DNA from: an uncultured Pseudomonadota bacterium
Lineage (GTDB): Bacteria; Pseudomonadota; Gammaproteobacteria; Steroidobacterales; Steroidobacteraceae
Reading direction: 5' to 3'
Assembly: GCA_903884105.1 (NCBI GenBank)
Contig: CAISDJ010000091.1
Coordinates: 1-39,647, forward strand
Length of the DNA stretch: 39,647 nt
The notes under the pieces were generated by a model. The model saw nothing but the letters and a program-made list of their open reading frames with translations, was not told the origin of the DNA and searched no databases. The stretch's first letter is position 1. Each line of letters begins with the position of its first letter. Positions 27,655-37,029 of the stretch are shown one piece after another. Both the position numbers and the translations under genes were made by a program.

Positions 27655-29322
27655 GTGGCCCGACATTTCCGTGCGTCCGCACTGTTGCTTGCCATTGCGC
27701 TTGCGCAGCCCGCGCTGTCTGCAGAGCCAGAAGGGGCCACCGCCGCCCCGGCATTGGAGCCTGCCGGGCAGGTCCTGCCGACCGCTGACGAACTCGAGGC
27801 GGCCGGGGCCCGGATCGGCAAGATCGACATCATCGTCGACGACGTGTTCGAGTCCCGTCCCGGCAAGGAATGGAACGCGCTGTACCGGCTTGCCAATCGG
27901 TTGCATCCCACCACAGACCTTGCAACCATCGAGCCGCAGCTGCTCTTCAAGACCGGCGATGCCTACGACCATCGGGTCCTCGCGGAGACGGCCCGCATCC
28001 TGCGCAGCCGGCGCTATTTCAACGAGGCGCGCGTCACGGCCTTGAGGCACAACGCCGACAATACCGTGGACGTGGAAGTGCGCGTCCACGACGTATGGAC
28101 GTTGAGCCCAGGTTTCTCGTATGGCCGCAAGGGCGGCGTGAGCCACTCAAGTGTCGAGATCAAGGACACGAACCTGTTCGGCTGGGGCAAGACGGTCGCG
28201 TTCTCGCGCGATTCGAACGTCGACCGGACATCCTGGCTGTTCAACTACAACGACGCGAACCTGCTTGGGTCCTGGTGGACGCTGGGCCTCGACTACGCGG
28301 ACTCAAGCGATGGCCACCTGCACGGGCTGTCGATCGGCAGGCCGTTCTATTCCCTTGAGACGCCGTGGAGCGTGGGATTCACGGGTACCGATGGCCTGAG
28401 CACCGTGAGCCGCTACGACCGCGGCGTCATGATCGACCAGTTCGATGCCGAGCGCCGCGTACTGGAGCTGAACGGCGGGGTGAAGCGGGACACCCGTGAA
28501 GGCTGGATATCGCGCTATATCGGCGGGTTCCACTACGAGCGCAATGACTTCACGCCGACCGCCCTGCCGCTCGTCGGTGCGTTGCCGACGGACCGCACCT
28601 TGAGTTTTCCCTGGGTCGGGATCGAGTGGCTGGAGGACAATTACCGTACGACGATGAACCTGAACCAGATCGGTCGCACCGAGGATCTGCACCTGGGCCG
28701 CTCGTTGCGCGTGAGTGTCGGCCTTGCGGACAGCGTCTTTGGTGCGGACCGTACTGCGGTGATGGTGGGCGGCCTCGCGGGGGCGGGCATGACCTTGGGC
28801 AAGGATCGCTACCTGCTCGGCGAGCTGACCTACACCACGCGCATCGAGGCGGGCGAGCTGACCAACAGTCGCTTGGGCGGTATCGCGAGTTTCTACCTGC
28901 GGCATGCGGACTGGGGCGTCCTGTATGCGGGCGTCAACGGTGAACTGGGTACCCGGCTCGATCTCGACCAGCAGGTCCTGCTCGGCGGCGACAACGGGCT
29001 GCGCGGGTATCCGCTGCGCTTTCAGGCAGGGTCAGCGCGTACGTTGGTCACGCTGGAAGAGCGGTTCTATACGAAGTGGCGTCCGTTCGAACTGTTCCAG
29101 GTGGGGGCCGCCGTGTTCTTCGATGCGGGCCGGGTGTGGGGCAACGATTCTGTTGCGGGCCCGGCCTCCGGGATCCTCAAGGATGTCGGGTTCGGGCTTC
29201 GCTTCGGGAGCCTGCGCTCGGGGCTCGGCAACGTGATCCACGTCGATCTCGCGTACCCGCTCGATCGAACGCCGGGGATGGACGGCATGCAGGTGATTGT
29301 CGAAACCAAACGGTCGTTCTGA
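27655..29322 (+). CDS. Omp85/BamA-superfamily outer-membrane protein with a short POTRA region
   Basis: A 555-residue outer-membrane barrel. GTG 27655 follows TGGAGG by 5 bases and begins a signal peptide (ARHFRASALLLAIALAQPALSA). ATG 27631 is in frame but poorly placed. Residues about 50-150 form one or a shortened pair of POTRA-like units (LLFKTGDAYDHRVLAETARI, then LRSRRYFNEARV). The rest is a 16-strand-type barrel containing the Omp85 loop-6 signature in the form LGGDNGLRGYPLRF and ending DGMQVIVETKRSF, with terminal aromatic Phe. BamA has five POTRAs and about 800 residues, so this is not the essential assembly protein. Its role (lipid or protein transfer, or a surface antigen) is unknown. 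It follows FecR by 53 bases. Confidence 0.85.
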   Translation: MARHFRASALLLAIALAQPALSAEPEGATAAPALEPAGQVLPTADELEAAGARIGKIDIIVDDVFESRPGKEWNALYRLANRLHPTTDLATIEPQLLFKTGDAYDHRVLAETARILRSRRYFNEARVTALRHNADNTVDVEVRVHDVWTLSPGFSYGRKGGVSHSSVEIKDTNLFGWGKTVAFSRDSNVDRTSWLFNYNDANLLGSWWTLGLDYADSSDGHLHGLSIGRPFYSLETPWSVGFTGTDGLSTVSRYDRGVMIDQFDAERRVLELNGGVKRDTREGWISRYIGGFHYERNDFTPTALPLVGALPTDRTLSFPWVGIEWLEDNYRTTMNLNQIGRTEDLHLGRSLRVSVGLADSVFGADRTAVMVGGLAGAGMTLGKDRYLLGELTYTTRIEAGELTNSRLGGIASFYLRHADWGVLYAGVNGELGTRLDLDQQVLLGGDNGLRGYPLRFQAGSARTLVTLEERFYTKWRPFELFQVGAAVFFDAGRVWGNDSVAGPASGILKDVGFGLRFGSLRSGLGNVIHVDLAYPLDRTPGMDGMQVIVETKRSF

Positions 29323-29465
29323 ATTGAGTGGCGGGTGGGGCGTGCGACGAAGGAGTGAACTGCGACGGGGGTGGACTTGGCTATACTGTGCCGATCAACG
29401 GTGGTGATCGCACCAGTCCCTGGCAGCAGCCGCAGACAAGAACCACAACGCCTGTTCCATAGCGA

Positions 29466-30203
29466 ATGAATTCCGAACCGTCCCTGCACGCGGCCTGGTG
29501 GCGCCAATGCTGGCTGCCGCTGCTCCTGTTTATCGTGTGTGCGGTTGTGATCGCGCAGACGTCCTTCGATACCATGCTGGCTCGCGCCGTCTTTTTCGAC
29601 GGCACGCGCTGGATCGGCGCCGAGTCCTGGTGGACCAACGACTTCCTGCACGAAGGCGGGCGCTGGGCGATGCGGCTCGTCGGGGTCGCGGCGCTCGTGG
29701 TCTGGGGCGTGGGCAAGGTCTCCCGCCGTCATGCGCACCTGAAGCGTCCGGCGAGCTATGTCGCGATTGCCATCATCCTGTCGACGGGGCTCGTGGGCCT
29801 GATCAAGTCGCAGACCAACGTCGACTGTCCATCCGACCTCGAGGGGTTCGGCGGCGACCGACCGCACGTCGGCCTGTTCGAGGACCGGCCCAACGACTTG
29901 CCGCATGCGGCCTGCTTTCCGGCCGCCCACTCGAGTTCCGCCTTTGCGCTGTTCGCGTTCTATTTCCTGTGGCGCGAGCGCAATCGGCGGCTGGCCCATG
30001 CAGGACTCGCGCTCGGGCTCGTCACCGGCGTGATCTTCGGCATTGCGCAACAGAGTCGCGGCGCGCACTTCATTTCCCACGATGTGTGGAGTGCCTTCCT
30101 CGTATGGATCATCAGCCTGACGGTGTATGTCTACGGCTACAGATGCCGTGTGTTCGACGTGCACGAACCGGCACCGCCGCTGGCGCAGGCGATCCCTCCC
30201 TGA
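29466..30203 (+). CDS. PAP2-family phosphatase with divergent active-site motifs
   Basis: A 245-residue inner-membrane protein with about five to six TM helices (LPLLLFIVCAVVIA near residue 17 onward; several more to the C-terminus). The three PAP2 motifs are present in variant form: KSQTNVDCP instead of K-x6-RP, PAAH instead of PSGH, and SRGAHFISHD in place of SR-x5-H-x3-D. The variant set DCP...FPAAHSS...RGAHF-SHD recurs in a PAP2 subgroup of related bacteria, so the enzyme is probably active on a lipid pyrophosphate or lipid A-type phosphate; the substrate is unknown. It starts at ATG 29466, 143 bases after the Omp85 gene. A TATACT lies at about 29391 upstream and may be a -10 element, with no good -35. 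Confidence 0.88.
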   Translation: MNSEPSLHAAWWRQCWLPLLLFIVCAVVIAQTSFDTMLARAVFFDGTRWIGAESWWTNDFLHEGGRWAMRLVGVAALVVWGVGKVSRRHAHLKRPASYVAIAIILSTGLVGLIKSQTNVDCPSDLEGFGGDRPHVGLFEDRPNDLPHAACFPAAHSSSAFALFAFYFLWRERNRRLAHAGLALGLVTGVIFGIAQQSRGAHFISHDVWSAFLVWIISLTVYVYGYRCRVFDVHEPAPPLAQAIPP

Positions 30204-30311
30204 CGGTCGACGGCCCCCCGTGTGCGGGTGGGCACCGGGTCTCGCGCTGCCACGTGTAACATCGCGTCTACCGAGTCCACCCTGCCTGCGAGAATCGATC
30301 AGCGGATCCTT

Positions 30312-32654
30312 GTGCGCCGTCTCTCCTTCCCATTGCGTGTGCGTTTGCTGGCAGCCTGTCTGCTCGCGGTACAGAGTCTTCCGCCCAAGAGCGCTGTAGC
30401 GGCCACTGCGCCGCTCGCCGGTCGCGCCATCGCCGATGTCCTCGGTGAGGCTCGTGCCCAGGGGATCATCGTTGTCTTCAACACGCAGGTTGTCCCGGAA
30501 AGCTTGCGCGTGCTGGCCGAGCCCTCTGCGCAATCAGGCGTGCCCCGGCTGGAGGAGGTTCTCGCTCCTCACGGTCTCATGCTGGTGCAGGTGGGCGAGG
30601 GTGCCTATGCGGTCAGACCGGTGCCCGCAGTCGCGGCAGCTCCAGCTGCCTCGTCTCGAGCGCGTCCAGCAGAGGGACGGCACGTCGTGCTCGAAGAGGT
30701 CATCGTCACGACCAGCCGTTACTCACTGGGAGAGGTTCAGCCGGGATCGCATACGCTGTTGTCCGGTGAAGTGCTGCAGACCCTGCCGCGGCTTGGCGAG
30801 GACACGTTGAAGGCGGTTCAACGCCTGCCCGGCGTGGCGGGCAACGGGGTGTCGGGCCTGTCGCCGGTACGCGGCGGTGAACCGGGCGAGACGCTGATCC
30901 TGCTGGACGGCATGGTCCTGTACGAGCCCTTTCACCTCAAGAATTTCCTGAGTCCGGTGAGCCTGCTCGACTCGCGGTTCATTGGGGGACTCGATTTTCA
31001 CTCGGGTGGCTTCGGTGCGCAGTATGGGGACCGCATGAGTGCCGTCATCGATATGCGATCGCAGGAGGCGCCAGTCGATCATCGTCTCGAGCTCGGCCTC
31101 AGCCTGTTTCATGTCAACGGCCTCGCGGCGGGCGAGCTGGAGGAGGGGCGCGGTCACTGGCTGGTGTCGGGGCGGCAGAGCAACCTCGGGCAAGTCTTCA
31201 ATGCGCTTGATACGGACCTGGGCAATCCCGAATACCAGGACGGCTTCGCGACCATCGACTTCAAGGTCGACGATGCAACGCGCGTTGCCCTGCACATGCT
31301 CGGGTCGCGTGACGAGATCGACTTCAGCTGGGAGCGGGCAGGCGAAGTCGCGTTTGCCGGTTATCGCAATGGTTATGCCTGGGCGACAGTCCAGCACGAC
31401 TGGTCGGAAGCATTGTCGGGTGAAGCGATCCTGTCCTACACGCAGGTCGACAACGACCGCCGCGGCGAGGTCAGTGATCCAGGTCGTCGCGAGGGGAGCG
31501 TGCGTGATCGCCGGCAGTTCCAGGTCATGGCGCTGACTGCGGATTTCAACTGGACCACCGCCTTCGGATTGCACCACTTTGGCGTTGAGTTGAAGGAACT
31601 GCAGGCGGACTATCACTACCTCAGCCGCATCCGCTTTGAACCCACGGTGTTGTTTCCGGGCCTCGACACAACCGAGGCCGTGCGCAGTCTCGCAGTGTCG
31701 CCGGACGGCTGGCAGTACGCCGCGTTCTGGACGAGCCGATTCAATGTCACCGACAGCCTGGTCGCGGAAGCAGGCGTGCGTGTCGAGGACCAGACCTACA
31801 CGGGGCCCGAGCACGCAGTGCAGGTGGGCCCGCGGCTCAGCCTGCTGTATTCGGCCAGTCCCGCCACGACGTTCAGGGCGAGCTGGGGGCAATACTCGCA
31901 GTTGCAGCGGATCAATGAATTGCAGATCGAAGATGGCGTGACGGCTTTCCTGCCGGCGCAGCATGCAGAGCACCTGGTGCTCAGCATGGACCACGAGCTG
32001 CCGGCCGATCTCGCGTTGCGGGTGGAGGCTTACCGCAAGAAGTATTCGCAGCTCAGGGCTCGCTACGAGAACCTGTTCGACACGTTGTTGCTGCTGCCCG
32101 AGTTGCAGCCGGACCGCGTCAGGGTGGCGCCGTCGTCGGCCCGCGCGCAGGGAATCGAAGTGTCGCTGACGTGGAAGCCGCCGGGCGCATGGAGCGGCTG
32201 GTTCAACTATGCATGGTCCGAGGCGGAAGACCGCATCGGCGGGCACTACGAACTGCGCAGCTGGGACCAGAAGCATGCGGCAAGCGCCGGCGTACGCTGG
32301 GTGCGGGGACGGTGGGATGTCACGCTGGCGGATGCGTGGCATACCGGTTGGCCGACGACTCCGGTCTCGCTGCGGTCGGCATCGGGAGCGGGCACATCGG
32401 CGTTGATCGGCGCGCGCAACGGCGATCGCCTGGGCGCGTTCCGGTCACTCGATGTGCGGGCCAGTCGGCGGTTCACGCTGCCGCGCGGCGAACTCGAAGC
32501 CTGGCTCGAAGTCACGAATCTCACCGATCACGGCAATCCCTGCTGCATCGACTACCGCGTCGTGACGCCATCCGGTGGCTCGCCGGCGCTCGATGCTCGC
32601 GTCAATACCTGGCTTGGCGTCGTGCCGTCGATCGGCGTGCTGTGGAAGTATTGA
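30312..32654 (+). CDS. TonB-dependent outer-membrane receptor with N-terminal STN signalling domain
   Basis: A 780-residue receptor. The GTG at 30312 begins a plausible signal peptide (RRLSFPLRVRLLAACLLAV); the open frame to 30222 adds uncharacteristic residues. An STN domain (about 35-103: GRAIADVLGEARAQGIIVVF ... GLMLVQVGEGAYAV) is followed by a linker and a TonB-box-like EEVIVTTS (about 128-135). The plug carries LPGVAGNGVSGLSPVRGGEP and LILLDGMVLYEP. The barrel follows, with late repeats such as GWFNYAWSEAEDRIGGHYEL and LEAWLEVTNLTDHGNPCC. The STN domain of such receptors passes ligand occupancy to a FecR partner. With the ECF and FecR genes 3.7 kb upstream on the same strand, this is the likely input of that system. 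The ligand is not identifiable. Confidence 0.92.
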   Translation: MRRLSFPLRVRLLAACLLAVQSLPPKSAVAATAPLAGRAIADVLGEARAQGIIVVFNTQVVPESLRVLAEPSAQSGVPRLEEVLAPHGLMLVQVGEGAYAVRPVPAVAAAPAASSRARPAEGRHVVLEEVIVTTSRYSLGEVQPGSHTLLSGEVLQTLPRLGEDTLKAVQRLPGVAGNGVSGLSPVRGGEPGETLILLDGMVLYEPFHLKNFLSPVSLLDSRFIGGLDFHSGGFGAQYGDRMSAVIDMRSQEAPVDHRLELGLSLFHVNGLAAGELEEGRGHWLVSGRQSNLGQVFNALDTDLGNPEYQDGFATIDFKVDDATRVALHMLGSRDEIDFSWERAGEVAFAGYRNGYAWATVQHDWSEALSGEAILSYTQVDNDRRGEVSDPGRREGSVRDRRQFQVMALTADFNWTTAFGLHHFGVELKELQADYHYLSRIRFEPTVLFPGLDTTEAVRSLAVSPDGWQYAAFWTSRFNVTDSLVAEAGVRVEDQTYTGPEHAVQVGPRLSLLYSASPATTFRASWGQYSQLQRINELQIEDGVTAFLPAQHAEHLVLSMDHELPADLALRVEAYRKKYSQLRARYENLFDTLLLLPELQPDRVRVAPSSARAQGIEVSLTWKPPGAWSGWFNYAWSEAEDRIGGHYELRSWDQKHAASAGVRWVRGRWDVTLADAWHTGWPTTPVSLRSASGAGTSALIGARNGDRLGAFRSLDVRASRRFTLPRGELEAWLEVTNLTDHGNPCCIDYRVVTPSGGSPALDARVNTWLGVVPSIGVLWKY

Positions 32655-32775
32655 TGGGGAAGTGGTCGGTGACCGGTGGTCGGCGGCCGGTGGAAGAATC
32701 GTTCATTCACGAACTCCCTCTGCCTCCGGCCTCTGGTCTCTGACCACCAGCCACCGGCCACCGGCCACCTACGCC
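32655..32775. repeat. Long imperfect inverted repeat with GGTGGTC/GGTGGCC units between convergent genes
   Basis: Directly after the receptor stop, GTGGTCGGTGACCGGTGGTC (32662-32681) continues into GGCGGCCGGTGG. The facing arm (about 32740-32769) reads TGACCACCAGCCACCGGCC, then ACCGGCCACC, and lies 12 bases beyond the prfA stop. Both strands therefore begin with the same G-rich unit. It could terminate both transcripts, but no T-run is present on either side. Confidence 0.65.
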
Positions 32776-32781
32776 CCGCGG

Positions 32782-33864
32782 CTACTCCACCACGCTCGCC
32801 AGCTGCTCGGCCTGGTACTCGTTCTGCAGCGGCTGGATGAGGTCTTCCAGCGCACCGTTCATGATGGTATCGATCTTGTAGAGCGTCAGGTTGATGCGGT
32901 GATCCGTCACGCGCCCCTGCGGGAAGTTGTACGTGCGGATGCGCTCCGACCGGTCACCCGAGCCGACTTGCAGCTTGCGGGACAGCGCCTGCGCCTTGTG
33001 CTGCTTTTCCTGTTCGGCCGCGAGCAGCCGTGCCTTCAGCAGCGACATCGCGCGCGAGCGGTTCTTGTGCTGCGAACGTTCATCCTGGCACTCGACGACG
33101 ATGCCGGTCGGTATATGCGTCAGACGAATCGCGGAGTCGGTCTTGTTGACGTGCTGGCCGCCGGCGCCCGACGAGCGATACGTGTCGACGCGCAGGTCCG
33201 CCGGGTTGATGTCGATGGAATTCACTTCCTCCACTTCCGGAAGGATTGCCACGGTGCAGGCCGACGTGTGGATGCGTCCCTGGGCCTCCGTTGCGGGGAC
33301 GCGCTGCACGCGATGCGTGCCAGACTCGAACTTGAAAGCCGAGTACGCGCCGCGTCCGACCACACGACTGATGACTTCGCGGTAGCCGCCGTGTTCGCCC
33401 TGGCTTTCGGACAGGATCTCGACCGTCCAGCCGCGGATCATTGCGTAGCGTGAGTACATGCGGAACAGATCGCCCGAGAAGATCGCCGCTTCGTCGCCGC
33501 CGGTGCCGGCACGGATTTCAAGGAACAGGTTCGCGTCGTCGCGCGGGTCCTTCGGGATCAGCAGGCGTGCGAGGTCGCCGGCTGCCGTTTCGAGGCGGGC
33601 GTTGAGGAGCTGCAGCTCCTCCTGACCGAGGTCGCGCATCTCGAGGTCATCGCCGTCCGCCAGCGCGCGCGCGGAGTCCCGCTCGGCCAGCGTGGCGAGA
33701 TATTCGCGGAAGCGGACCACCACATCCTGCAGCCGCGAGTATTCCATCGACAGCTCGCGGAAGCGGTTCGTGTCGCCGATGACATCCGGTTCCGCAAGCA
33801 GCGCGCTTACTTCATCGTATCGTTCGGCGAGCCTTTCCAGTTTGCTCCGGATCGAGTCTTTCAT
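32782..33864 (-). CDS. prfA: Peptide chain release factor 1
   Basis: A 360-residue class I release factor that recognises UAA and UAG. The tripeptide anticodon PAT (residues 190-192, in [20 protein letters not shown]) and the catalytic GGQ (235-237, in [18 protein letters not shown]) are intact. The length is standard for RF1. Its ATG overlaps the hemA stop as ATGA (33861-33864), so it is translated coupled to hemA as in other gammaproteobacteria. The modifying enzyme PrmC is present in the same window but separated. Confidence 0.98.
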   Translation of the reverse strand: MKDSIRSKLERLAERYDEVSALLAEPDVIGDTNRFRELSMEYSRLQDVVVRFREYLATLAERDSARALADGDDLEMRDLGQEELQLLNARLETAAGDLARLLIPKDPRDDANLFLEIRAGTGGDEAAIFSGDLFRMYSRYAMIRGWTVEILSESQGEHGGYREVISRVVGRGAYSAFKFESGTHRVQRVPATEAQGRIHTSACTVAILPEVEEVNSIDINPADLRVDTYRSSGAGGQHVNKTDSAIRLTHIPTGIVVECQDERSQHKNRSRAMSLLKARLLAAEQEKQHKAQALSRKLQVGSGDRSERIRTYNFPQGRVTDHRINLTLYKIDTIMNGALEDLIQPLQNEYQAEQLASVVE

Positions 33865-35162
33865 TTTTCCGCGGCTTCGTCTGCTGCTGGTGTCTTGCTC
33901 ACCCTGGCTGCGTCGGGGTGGGACGTGAACAGCTCGATTGCTGCACGGATCAGGTCGGGCTCGCCGTGCTCGGCGGCCTCCCGCAACCGTTGGCTGGGGG
34001 CGTGCATCAGGCGATTGGTCAGCGTGGTGGCCAGGAACTCGACCACTTCCTGCGGGTCCCGGCCGGTGGCGAGCAGGCGGCGGGCCTGCTCGAGCGTTTG
34101 TGCCTTGACGGAGTCCGCCTCGGCGCGGAGCTGCCGGATGGCCGGCACGGCATCGAGCGTCTTCTGCTGCTGCTCGAACTTGTCGACTTCTGCCGCAATG
34201 AGCTTGTCGGCGTCGCGGGCCGCCTCGCGTCGCGTCTCGAGATTCTCGCTGACGACGTTCTGCAGGTCGTCGATGGTGAAGAGGTAGACGTCTTCCAGCG
34301 TCGAGACCTCCGGTTCGATGTCGCGGGGCACCGCGATGTCGACCATGAAGATCGGGCGCCGTTTGCGCGCCTTGAGCGCAGCCCGGGTTGCCTCGAGCGT
34401 GATGATGGGCGTCGGGCTCGCGGTCGAGCTGATGACAATGTCGGCTTCCGGCAGGTGCGCGTGCAACGCATCGAGCGTAATCGCGTAGCCCTTGAACTCT
34501 GCCGCCAGTGCCTGCGCACGGTCGAGGCTGCGATTGGCGACGATCATGCGCCGCAAGCCGTTCGCATGCAGGTGGCGGGCCGCCAGTTCGATGGTCTCGC
34601 CGGCGCCGACCAGCAGTGCGGTGTGGTTCTTGAGATCGGAAAACACGGTGCGAGCGAGGCTGACGGCAGCGGCGGCCACGGAGACGGAATTCTCGCCGAT
34701 GCGTGTCTGGGTGCGCACGCGCTTGGCCACCGAGAACGTGGCCTGCATCAGGCGATTGAGGAACGGACCGGTGGTGCCGCATTCCTGCGCGAGGCGATAG
34801 GCCTCCTTGATCTGGCCGAGGATCTGCGGCTCGCCCAGGATCATCGAATCGAGGCCGGAGGCGACGGAGAACACGTGGGCAACGGCTCGGGTGTCTTCGA
34901 TCTGGTAGAGGCTGTCGCGGATCTGGCTGTGGCCCAAGTCATGCCACTGCTCGAGCCAGGCGTTGAGGGCCACGCCCTCGCGATCGGTGTGGCAATACAG
35001 TTCGGTGCGGTTGCACGTGGAAATGATCACGGATTCGCGCACGCCGGGCACCTTGCCCAGTTCGGCAAGGGCCGCCGCCAGGTCCGCGCCCGAGAACACG
35101 ACCTGTTCGCGAAGCTCGACAGGTGCGGAGCGATGATTGAGCCCTAGAACGAGGAATGGCAT
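33861..35162 (-). CDS. hemA: Glutamyl-tRNA reductase
   Basis: A 433-residue enzyme that reduces glutamyl-tRNA to glutamate-1-semialdehyde, the first step of tetrapyrrole synthesis by the C5 pathway. Starting at ATG 35162 gives [19 protein letters not shown], the usual N-terminus, and places the nucleophile at C50 (STCNRTELY), the position typical of the family. Further motifs are [18 protein letters not shown] and the NADPH-binding [17 protein letters not shown] longer frame to 35228 adds non-family residues. It is divergent from the TPR lipoprotein gene across about 130 bases. Confidence 0.98.
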   Translation of the reverse strand: MPFLVLGLNHRSAPVELREQVVFSGADLAAALAELGKVPGVRESVIISTCNRTELYCHTDREGVALNAWLEQWHDLGHSQIRDSLYQIEDTRAVAHVFSVASGLDSMILGEPQILGQIKEAYRLAQECGTTGPFLNRLMQATFSVAKRVRTQTRIGENSVSVAAAAVSLARTVFSDLKNHTALLVGAGETIELAARHLHANGLRRMIVANRSLDRAQALAAEFKGYAITLDALHAHLPEADIVISSTASPTPIITLEATRAALKARKRRPIFMVDIAVPRDIEPEVSTLEDVYLFTIDDLQNVVSENLETRREAARDADKLIAAEVDKFEQQQKTLDAVPAIRQLRAEADSVKAQTLEQARRLLATGRDPQEVVEFLATTLTNRLMHAPSQRLREAAEHGEPDLIRAAIELFTSHPDAARVSKTPAADEAAEK

Positions 35163-35290
35163 GCCGGGTTCAGAGGGTTCCAGCGGGTCGTGAGAGGGCG
35201 CGGATTGTCGTGGATGCGAGGGGGGCAAAACAAGCTTCCGCGGAACCGTTGGCGAACCGGGGACCGACGACCGTGCTATATAGTGAAATC

Positions 35291-37012
35291 ATGCTGTCTC
35301 TCAAGTCGTCGATTCAGGGCCCCAGGGTCCTTGTTCTTGCTGTGTCGGCCTGCATCGGGCTTGGCGCCTGTGCTGCTGCCCCGGGCACAAGGCCCGCTGA
35401 TGCGCATTCCGCCGCTCCATCCCTTGGGGCGAAGACTGTCGATCCCGATACCGTGCTGCTGGAGGCGGAAACCGCCCTGCAGCGCAAGCAGTATCGCCGG
35501 GCAGCTGAACTTTACACGCGTGCGGCGTCCCTGTCAGAAGAGGAAACACAGTTCGCCGAAGCGGCCAAGGTGGCCTACGATTTCAAGCAGATGACACTGG
35601 TCAGCGAGATTGCCGCCCGGTGGCTCTCCATCAACCCGACCAGCGAGGCGGGCACCCGCTTCGCCGCGTTTGCCGCCCTTGACCAGTACCGCATCGACGA
35701 GGCGGTAACGCATTTCGACGCCTTGCTCAACTCGGCCTACATCAACGTGGCCGCCGGGTTCCTCGGTCTCGCTCCGCAGGTGGCGGAAAACGGATCCGCC
35801 TCCGCGGCGACCACCGTCCTGAAGGCGCTTGTCGACAAGTACCCCAAGGTGGCCGAGGGGCACACTGCCCTGGCTGAAGCCGCGCTTCGTTCCGAGAATT
35901 TCGCACTGGCGCTCGCGAGTGCCCAGCGTGCGCACGAGCTGTCGCCGTACTGGACACCTGCCGGGCTGATCCTCGCCAAGGTGCAGCTGGTGGTGGGCCA
36001 GGTCGACGCAGGCCTCACCACCGCGAAGTCGGTCGTCGACCAGGACGGGACGTCGGCCAACCGGATGGAGTACGCCCTGTTGTTGCTGGCCGCCGACCGC
36101 GAAGAACAGGGCATGACGGAGCTGGAGGCGTTAGCCGGAGGATCGTCCGAAACCGCGGCCGTGGTTGAACGCCTCAAGGCCTTGCGCGACCTCGAGGCAG
36201 GACGATTCGATGCCGCCCGTGGCCGGTTCGAGAAGCTGATCCAGCAGGGCGCGTTCGTCACCGAGTCGTTGTTTTACCGGGGAGGCCTCGCCGAACAGCG
36301 CCAGGCCTGGGAGGAAGCGCGACGCAGCTATTCCCGCGTCATCACGGGCAACTTTGCCGTGTCAGCGCAGATCCGCATCGCCCGGCTCCTGCGCGACCAC
36401 TCGTCGCTGGACGCCGCTTTGTCCTGGCTGGCTGATTTCGGCGAGCAACGACCGCAGTATGCGATCGACATGATCGTCGCCCGCAGCCGGATGCTGGAAG
36501 AGAGCGGCGATCCGGCGGGGGCGCGCATCCTGCTCGACAGCAGCTTGGGCGATTACCCCGATTCGCATGACATCCTGATCGCAAGGTCGTACCTGCGCGA
36601 GCGCGGCGGTGACGTGAACGGAGCCCTTGCGGACCTCGAGCGCCTGAACACCACGCGCACCCGGGATCCGATGGTGCAGAACGCGCTCGGTTACCTCATG
36701 GTGGATCGCACCCGTCGCTTGAAGGACGGTCTCGCCTTGATCCAGCAGGCGCATTCGCAGACACCGGACAGCGGGCCCGTGCTCGACAGCCTGGGCTGGG
36801 CGCTGCATCGCGTCGGCCGCGATGTGGAAGCGTTGCCGCCCCTCGAGAAGGCGCGCGAGCGGATCTACGATCCCGACATCGAGCTGCACATTGCCGATGT
36901 CTACTGGGCCCTGGGCCGCAAGGAAGAGGCACGCGCCGTGTGGAAGCAGGGCAGCGAACGTCACCCCGACCGGCCCGACTTTGCCGACCGTCTGAAGCGG
37001 AATTCCCGCTGA
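35291..37012 (+). CDS. TPR-repeat lipoprotein upstream of lolB
   Basis: A 573-residue lipoprotein. The signal peptide ends in the lipobox IGLGAC (Cys near residue 27), and +2 Ala suggests outer-membrane sorting. The mature part is a solenoid of tetratricopeptide-like repeats, clearest near the N-terminus (QRKQYRRAAELYTRAASLSE), mid-protein and the C-terminus (GPVLDSLGWALHRVGRDVEA, ELHIADVYWALGRKEEARAV). It occupies the place of the PA4667-like gene that stands between hemA and lolB in Pseudomonas. ATG 35291 lacks a ribosome site, and a TATAGT box ends 6 bases upstream, which would place transcription start at the ATG itself. Confidence 0.9.
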   Translation: MLSLKSSIQGPRVLVLAVSACIGLGACAAAPGTRPADAHSAAPSLGAKTVDPDTVLLEAETALQRKQYRRAAELYTRAASLSEEETQFAEAAKVAYDFKQMTLVSEIAARWLSINPTSEAGTRFAAFAALDQYRIDEAVTHFDALLNSAYINVAAGFLGLAPQVAENGSASAATTVLKALVDKYPKVAEGHTALAEAALRSENFALALASAQRAHELSPYWTPAGLILAKVQLVVGQVDAGLTTAKSVVDQDGTSANRMEYALLLLAADREEQGMTELEALAGGSSETAAVVERLKALRDLEAGRFDAARGRFEKLIQQGAFVTESLFYRGGLAEQRQAWEEARRSYSRVITGNFAVSAQIRIARLLRDHSSLDAALSWLADFGEQRPQYAIDMIVARSRMLEESGDPAGARILLDSSLGDYPDSHDILIARSYLRERGGDVNGALADLERLNTTRTRDPMVQNALGYLMVDRTRRLKDGLALIQQAHSQTPDSGPVLDSLGWALHRVGRDVEALPPLEKARERIYDPDIELHIADVYWALGRKEEARAVWKQGSERHPDRPDFADRLKRNSR

Positions 37013-37029
37013 CGCCAGGCACCTTGCGC

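Noticed and set aside
30204-30311. Search for an ECF-type promoter before the receptor gene.
   Set aside because: TGTAAC and CGTC-like words occur, but only 2-3 bases apart, not at promoter spacing.
29067-30533. A 488-codon minus-strand frame over the Omp85-PAP2 region.
   Set aside because: Antisense to two recognisable genes and without any motif.
30723-32342. A 539-codon minus-strand frame over the receptor gene.
   Set aside because: Shadow of the TonB-dependent receptor; composition typical of antisense reading.
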